The translations under genes were made by a program, and so were the position numbers. A DNA stretch of 64,000 nt from CAYSYM01 sp964435115 (GTDB lineage: Bacteria > Chloroflexota > UBA6077 > CF-72). The notes below the pieces were generated by a model. It was not told the origin of the DNA. It worked only from the letters and a program-made list of their open reading frames with translations, and made no database searches. Location: positions 4,211 to 68,210 of the forward strand of contig CAYSYM010000014.1 of assembly GCA_964435115.1 (NCBI GenBank), in the 5' to 3' direction. Below are positions 59,578 through 64,000 of the stretch, piece after piece; within the stretch, counting starts at the first letter, position 1; each line of letters begins with the position of its first letter.

Positions 59578-61569
59578 ATGGCGGTGAACGGCCGCGGCAC
59601 GGCTGGCGACGCGCGTCCTGGTTCGGCCCGGGCGGGGCCGAGGCGTTCAGCCTGCCCGGCCGGGAGCGCGGAGCGTTTCGGGCCCGAGGGGTGGATCATC
59701 CTCGCCCTGGCGGCCCTGGCCATCCTCAGCCGCGTCTACACCACCAACAGCCTGGCCGGCGAGCCCACGCCAGACGAGTTCCAGTTCGGCGTCTACGCGC
59801 GCGACCTGGCGCGCGCCTGGGCGGCCGGTCGGGACGGCGCGCTGGCCATGTCCCTGAGCGAAGGGCGCTCGATCGCCGTCGAGGCTGCGCTCCTGTCGTT
59901 CGCGCTGCCGTGGGATGCGATTACCGTGGGCCGGACCATCCAGGCGCTGCTGAACGCGCTGAGCGTGCCGATGACGTACCTGATCGCCCGGCGGGTGGGA
60001 CTGACGCGCGGCACCGCGGCCTCGGCGGCGCTGCTGCTGCTCGGCGTGCCGGAGTTCCAGGAATTCGCCTGGCGCTTCTGGACGGACAGCCAGGCCACCC
60101 TGCTCGGGCTGTCCTACCTGGCGGCGCTGCTTGGTGTCGCCCGACGGCCGTCGCCACTCAACGCGCTCGTTGCCCTCGGGGCGCTGGCGCTGCTGTTCGC
60201 CTCCAAGGAGAGCACGGCGGTCGTCTTCGCACCCCTCCTGCCGCTCGCCCTGGTGGTGCCGTTCCTCCGTCGCTGCGGAAGCTGGCGCGCGCGCGTCGCG
60301 CTGGTGGCTGTCCCTGCCGCCGCGGCAGGCCTGGCCATCGGGGTGCTGCTGAGTGGAGCGCCGCCGGTCCAGCCGCTCGTGGAGGCCGGCGTGCTGCGAA
60401 AGACCATCGCCGCCGGGCCGATCATCCTGAGCAGCGCGGCCGGGGCTATCCCGCTCGTGCCGCGTTACTTCGACCAGCTCACTAGCTTCCTGGGAAGCCG
60501 TGAGCTGAGCGTGGCGCTCGTGTGGAGCTTCGGCGTGGGGTACGCCTGGCTCCTGGCGCACGTGCTGAGCGGGATCGCCGTACCACCCCGTCGGCCAGCC
60601 CGGGTCGTGAGCGGCGTGGCGGCGCTCGTCCTGTGGGCACCGCTCGCCTTCGTCGGGGCTCGAGCGCTGAACGGGCTTGGCCGGCCGGAAGCGTGGGCGA
60701 CGCTCGCCGTCGCGGCGCTGCTGGTCGCCGTCGTGGAGCTGGGCGCGCGGGACCGCGCCGAGCTCGAGGCCGCCTGGGGCCCGGCTTTGTTCGGCCTGCT
60801 GGTGGCGGCGCTCGTGGTGGAGCGGCTGGTCATTTCCGCCAACCCCAGGCTGGGCAGTGGCGCTGCCCTGACGTTCCGCACCTTCATGCCGATCGTGCCG
60901 CTCGCCGCCATCCTGGCCGGCGTTGGCCTCGGCCGGCTCGCGATGGCGATCGGCGGGCTGCATTCGTCGCCCGGCCCGGCGCGGGCGGCTGCCATTCTCG
61001 GCCTCACGCTGGCGCTGCTCACGTTCTGGACGCCGCTCCTGGGGGAGCGACTCTCGCCTCAGCCACTCCTTGGGCGGCTGGCCACCCGCGGCGCCGACAC
61101 CACGAAGGCGGAGGGCCTGCGCACGGGGCTGCTCGCCGAGGCGGAAGGCTGGCTGACGGCCAACATCCTGCCCACCGATGCCACGGTGACGGGGCTACCG
61201 CGGGAGCTCGCCTGGTACGCTGACCTGGGCGCGGACGGCATGCGGCGCCTGGTCGACCTCGGTTCACAGCCGCGGACGCAGGAGGAGCGACGGGCCTACC
61301 TGCGCCCGCGCGTGGGGCCGACCGGAGCCTTCTACGTCGTCGATTTCAACGTCGCCTGGCCGGACCCTGGCTCCGAGCCCGCGCGGCAGTGGCGGCAGAC
61401 CTACGAGTGGCTGAGCACGCGGCCCAACCTGGAGGTCGTCTACCTCAGGCGGGACCGGTTCGGCTACCCGGTCTTCTACGTCATCCGCAACCACGGCTAC
61501 GCGCTGTCGTACGGCTACCGGGACCGCGAGCAGGCGCGCGCCGAAGCGCTTGCCAGCGCCGCGCCCTGA
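59578..61569 (+). CDS. GT39-like polytopic membrane glycosyltransferase candidate
   Basis: A 663-residue protein: a polar N-terminus (~35 residues), about eleven hydrophobic helices, and a C-terminal soluble domain. The first extracytoplasmic loop LAGEPTPDEFQFGVYARDLARAWAAG has the acidic pair expected of GT39/ArnT-like enzymes; WRFWTDSQATLLGLSYLAALLG and FASKESTAVVFAPLLPLALV follow. ATG 59578, 20 bases after the previous stop. Third or fourth GT-C-type protein in the window, so the glycan probably receives several extracytoplasmic sugars. Confidence 0.75.
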   Translation: MAVNGRGTAGDARPGSARAGPRRSACPAGSAERFGPEGWIILALAALAILSRVYTTNSLAGEPTPDEFQFGVYARDLARAWAAGRDGALAMSLSEGRSIAVEAALLSFALPWDAITVGRTIQALLNALSVPMTYLIARRVGLTRGTAASAALLLLGVPEFQEFAWRFWTDSQATLLGLSYLAALLGVARRPSPLNALVALGALALLFASKESTAVVFAPLLPLALVVPFLRRCGSWRARVALVAVPAAAAGLAIGVLLSGAPPVQPLVEAGVLRKTIAAGPIILSSAAGAIPLVPRYFDQLTSFLGSRELSVALVWSFGVGYAWLLAHVLSGIAVPPRRPARVVSGVAALVLWAPLAFVGARALNGLGRPEAWATLAVAALLVAVVELGARDRAELEAAWGPALFGLLVAALVVERLVISANPRLGSGAALTFRTFMPIVPLAAILAGVGLGRLAMAIGGLHSSPGPARAAAILGLTLALLTFWTPLLGERLSPQPLLGRLATRGADTTKAEGLRTGLLAEAEGWLTANILPTDATVTGLPRELAWYADLGADGMRRLVDLGSQPRTQEERRAYLRPRVGPTGAFYVVDFNVAWPDPGSEPARQWRQTYEWLSTRPNLEVVYLRRDRFGYPVFYVIRNHGYALSYGYRDREQARAEALASAAP

Positions 61570-61614
61570 CCGTCGGGTTGGGTGGCTGGTGCTTGGTAGG
61601 AACGGTCCGCGGCC

Positions 61615-61620
61615 TATACT
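61615..61620 (+). promoter_or_regulatory. -10 element TATACT
   Basis: TATACT, a 5-of-6 match to consensus, with TTGGTA (61593-61598) 16 bases upstream, about 50 bases before the GTG at 61670. Confidence 0.45.
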
Positions 61621-61669
61621 CCGCCCGGTCTGCGCGCCGCCGGGGCGCGCGAGTGCGAAATCGCTGGCT

Positions 61670-62914
61670 GTGCTGACGACCCCGCCGATTCGGATCTTGC
61701 GCGCCATCACGCGCCTCAACATAGGTGGCCCGGCGATCCACGCCATCCTGCTCACGCAGGCGCTCGACGATGGCCGCGCGTTCGCCTCCACCCTGGTCGC
61801 CGGAACCACCGCGCCGCACGAAGGGGACATGGGCGACCTGGCGGCGGCCAGGGGGGTGCAGCCGATCATCCTCCCGCAGCTCGGACGCGAGATCAGCCTG
61901 GCCGACGACCTGGTGGCGCTGGTGAAGATGGTCGGGCTGATGCGCCGCGTTCGGCCCGAGATCGTGCACACCCACATGGCGAAGGCGGGGACCGTGGGCC
62001 GCATCGCGGCCCGCGTCGTGCGCGCGCCGCTCGTCGTCCACACCTACCACGGCCATGTGTTCCACGGGTACTTCAGTCCGTGCAAGACGCGCGCTTTCCT
62101 GGCGATCGAGCGGGCGCTCGGCCGAGCGACCGACCGCATCGTGGTCGTCGGCGACCGCCAGCGTGATGAGCTGGCAGAGTACGGCGTGGCCCCTGCCCGA
62201 AAGCTCGTGCCGATCCGGCTTGGCCTGGAGCTGGAGCGCTTCCTGGAGCCGGAGCGGTACCGCGGCACGCTGCGGCGCGAGCTGGGGATCGCGCTAGACG
62301 CACCGGTTGTAGGCATCGTCGCCCGCCTGGTACCGATCAAGGCCCACGAGGACTTCTTCCGGGCCGCGCTCCTGGTGCGCAGGACCATCCCCTTGGCGCA
62401 GTTCCTGGTGATCGGCGATGGCGAGCGCCGCGCGGAGCTGGAAGGTCTGGTCGACGACCTGGGCCTGCGCGGATCCACACGCTTCCTGGGGTGGCGCCAG
62501 GACTTGCCACAGGTGTACGCCGACCTGGACGTCGTCGCGCTCGCGTCGCGCAACGAAGGCTCGCCGGTCGCGCTGATCGAGGCGCTGGCATCCGCCCGCC
62601 CAGTCGTGTCGACCGCGGTCGGCGGGGTGTCAGAAGTGGTGGTGCACGGCGGAACCGGGCTCACCGTGCCGCCGAGCCAGCCCGCCGCCCTGGCGGCCGG
62701 CATCCTCGAATTGCTACAAGACCGTGGTCGGGCCGAGCTGCTCGGCAGCCAGGGCCGCCGGCACGTGTATCCGCGTTACGCCTCGACGCGGCTCGTCCAG
62801 GAGATGCGCGATCTCTACCTCCGGGAGCTGGCCGCCCGCGGGCGGCGTCTGCCGGAGGAAGTCCAGGCGGGCTCCGCCCTGCCCCAGATTGCCCAACCGG
62901 GAGCACCCACCTAG
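61670..62914 (+). CDS. glycosyltransferase family 4 protein
   Basis: A 414-residue GT-B enzyme: RILRAITRLNIGGPAIHAILLTQAL, EIVHTHMAKAGTVGRIAARV, LVVHTYHGHVFHGYFSPCKTRAFLAIERAL, VVGIVARLVPIKAHEDFFRAALLV and ALASRNEGSPVALIEALASARPVVSTAVGGVSEVV. NIGGPAIH and HTYHGHVFHGYF are typical of the PelF/WecX-like undecaprenyl-linked chain enzymes. GTG 61670 chosen because the first beta strand follows; the frame is open to 61550. The stop overlaps the next GTG by one base. Confidence 0.87.
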   Translation: MLTTPPIRILRAITRLNIGGPAIHAILLTQALDDGRAFASTLVAGTTAPHEGDMGDLAAARGVQPIILPQLGREISLADDLVALVKMVGLMRRVRPEIVHTHMAKAGTVGRIAARVVRAPLVVHTYHGHVFHGYFSPCKTRAFLAIERALGRATDRIVVVGDRQRDELAEYGVAPARKLVPIRLGLELERFLEPERYRGTLRRELGIALDAPVVGIVARLVPIKAHEDFFRAALLVRRTIPLAQFLVIGDGERRAELEGLVDDLGLRGSTRFLGWRQDLPQVYADLDVVALASRNEGSPVALIEALASARPVVSTAVGGVSEVVVHGGTGLTVPPSQPAALAAGILELLQDRGRAELLGSQGRRHVYPRYASTRLVQEMRDLYLRELAARGRRLPEEVQAGSALPQIAQPGAPT

Positions 62915-64000
62915 TGGCTCACGCCCTCATCACCGGCGGCGCCGGCTTCATCGGTTCGCACCTCACCGAAGCGCTCGTCGGCCGCGGCGACCGCGTGACC
63001 GTCCTCGATGACCTGTCCACCGGCTCACGCGAGAACCTGCATGGCGTCGAGGGGTGGTCCGCCTTTAGCTTCGTCCACGGCTCGGTCCTAGACGCGGACC
63101 TCGTCGCGCGCCTCGTGGATGAGGTCGACGTGGTCTACCACCTCGCCGCGGCGGTCGGGGTGGACTGGATCCTGCGCCACCCGCTGCGGTCCCTGGAGAC
63201 CAATATCAGGGGGACGGAGCACGTGTTGCAGGCGTGCGACCGGTTCCGCAGGCGCGTCCTGGTCGCGTCCACCTCCGAGGTGTACGGGAAGAACAACGCG
63301 GGTGCCCTCGCGGAAGACGACGACCGGGTGCTCGGCGCCAGCCGACTCTCGCGCTGGTTCTACGCCGCTGCGAAGTCCATCGACGAGTCGTTCGCGCTCG
63401 CCTACTGGCAAGAGCGGCGGCTGGCGGCGGTCGTGGTGCGCTTCTTCAACACCGTTGGCCCGCGCCAGACCGGCCGCTACGGCATGGTGGTCCCGCGCTT
63501 CGTGCGCCAGGCGCTGGGCAACGAGACGATCACCGTGTTCGGGGATGGCGAGCAGACGCGGTGCTTCACGAACGTGCGCGATGCGGTGCGCGCGGTCATC
63601 GCCCTCATGGAGACGCCGGAGGCGACGGGCGAGATCGTCAACGTCGGCCAGCCGGGAGAGATCCGCATCCTGGACCTCGCTCGCCGCATCGTGGAGCTCA
63701 CGCAGAGCTCGTCCGGGATCGAGCTGCTGCCGTACGACCACCAGGACGCCTACGGCCCGTGGGCGGCTGGCTACGAAGACATGCGCCGCCGGGTGCCGGA
63801 CACGTCGAAGCTGGAGCGCCTGACTGGCTTCCGGCCGGGGATTCCGCTGGACGAGACGCTGCGCGAAGTGATCGCGTACGCGCGCTGCCACCGCTCGGCA
63901 GTCGGGGATCGGGAAGCGGGTCTCGGATCTCCGATGTCAGAGGGCAGATTTCAGATGTCCGGTTCGCGCACGGGCAAGTCCCCTTCCGCGGCCCCCGGCC
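62914..64000 (+). CDS. NAD-dependent epimerase/dehydratase, 3' end beyond window
   Basis: The frame from GTG 62914 (TAGTG overlap with the previous stop) is open to the window end. MAHALITGGAGFIGSHLTEAL, VVYHLAAAVGVDWILRHPLRSLETNIRGTEHVL, VASTSEVYGKNN, WFYAAAKSIDESFAL (YAAAK catalytic pair), RFFNTVGPRQTGRYGMVVPRFVRQAL and VFGDGEQTRCFTNVRDAVRAV identify an extended SDR close to UDP-glucuronate decarboxylase/UDP-glucose epimerase types. The family C-terminus (TGFRPGIPLDETLREVIAYAR) ends near 63891; the following ~36 codons run into lower-GC, repetitive DNA and may be a non-family tail. Confidence 0.9.
   Translation, partial: MAHALITGGAGFIGSHLTEALVGRGDRVTVLDDLSTGSRENLHGVEGWSAFSFVHGSVLDADLVARLVDEVDVVYHLAAAVGVDWILRHPLRSLETNIRGTEHVLQACDRFRRRVLVASTSEVYGKNNAGALAEDDDRVLGASRLSRWFYAAAKSIDESFALAYWQERRLAAVVVRFFNTVGPRQTGRYGMVVPRFVRQALGNETITVFGDGEQTRCFTNVRDAVRAVIALMETPEATGEIVNVGQPGEIRILDLARRIVELTQSSSGIELLPYDHQDAYGPWAAGYEDMRRRVPDTSKLERLTGFRPGIPLDETLREVIAYARCHRSAVGDREAGLGSPMSEGRFQMSGSRTGKSPSAAPG
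63919..63960. repeat. imperfect GATNTCNG-type repeat at right edge
   Basis: A lower-GC patch with near-repeats CCGATGTCAG, CAGATTTCAG and CAGATGTCCG within about 40 bases. It differs in composition from all surrounding DNA and may be the edge of a dispersed intergenic repeat. Confidence 0.35.

Noticed and set aside
1..64000. CRISPR arrays, tRNA or rRNA genes, transposases, phage or toxin-antitoxin modules
   Set aside because: Looked for repeated spacers, cloverleaf-like segments, DDE or integrase motifs and small paired genes; none was found.

Overview
The window is one strongly GC-rich bacterial segment with dense, short-spaced genes, many GTG (and a few TTG) starts and several start codons that lie only 6-11 bases downstream of a -10-like hexamer. 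A putative F420-type luciferase-like oxidoreductase, a Wzm/Wzt-type ABC exporter, GT-C membrane glycosyltransferases and the codon style fit a Chloroflexota-like or other high-GC terrabacterial genome. That placement is an inference, since no rRNA or other phylogenetic marker is present.

Region 1 (1-13.7 kb) is mixed. It opens with a response regulator cut by the window edge and a second stand-alone receiver protein. A leftward operon livK-livH-livM-livG-livF follows, encoding a branched-chain amino acid-type ABC importer. A luciferase-like monooxygenase is translationally coupled to livF, and a two-domain VOC protein lies beyond it. Next come an SRPBCC protein, an uncharacterised coiled-coil protein, an unannotated decayed remnant of an HD-type phosphohydrolase, a secreted clan GH-A glycosidase-like protein and several small zinc-ribbon or membrane proteins.

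Region 2 (13.7-30.4 kb) starts the polysaccharide territory: CgeB-like, GT2 and GT4 glycosyltransferases, a SAM methyltransferase, a Gfo/Idh/MocA dehydrogenase, GT-C membrane proteins, an asparagine synthetase (AsnB-type), a GDP-fucose-synthase-like epimerase and small lipoproteins.

Region 3 (30.4-38.1 kb) is a tightly overlapping rightward operon. It holds a CMP-nonulosonate cytidylyltransferase, a Gfo/Idh/MocA oxidoreductase, an SDR, a NeuB-type synthase and a KdsC-like phosphatase. These lead into an ABC-2 permease and two tandem paralogous Wzt-type ATPases. It looks like a pathway making an acidic nine-carbon (or related) sugar and exporting a polymer.

Region 4 (38.2-64 kb) continues with a DPM-like GT2, GT39-like proteins, many GT4 enzymes, a TylF-type methyltransferase, a heparinase II/III-like protein beside a second AsnB, and several nucleotide-sugar epimerases. 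It also has a UDP-sugar 6-dehydrogenase and a WecA/MraY-type phosphoglycosyl transferase fused to the N-terminal half of a CapD/FlaA1-type protein. The last gene, an epimerase/dehydratase starting at 62914, runs off the window with no stop.

Together, regions 2-4 describe synthesis of precursors (nonulosonate, uronate, deoxyhexose), lipid-linked initiation, chain assembly, possible amidation and methylation, and ABC-driven export of a complex surface glycan. No tRNA, rRNA, CRISPR array, transposase or phage gene was recognised.
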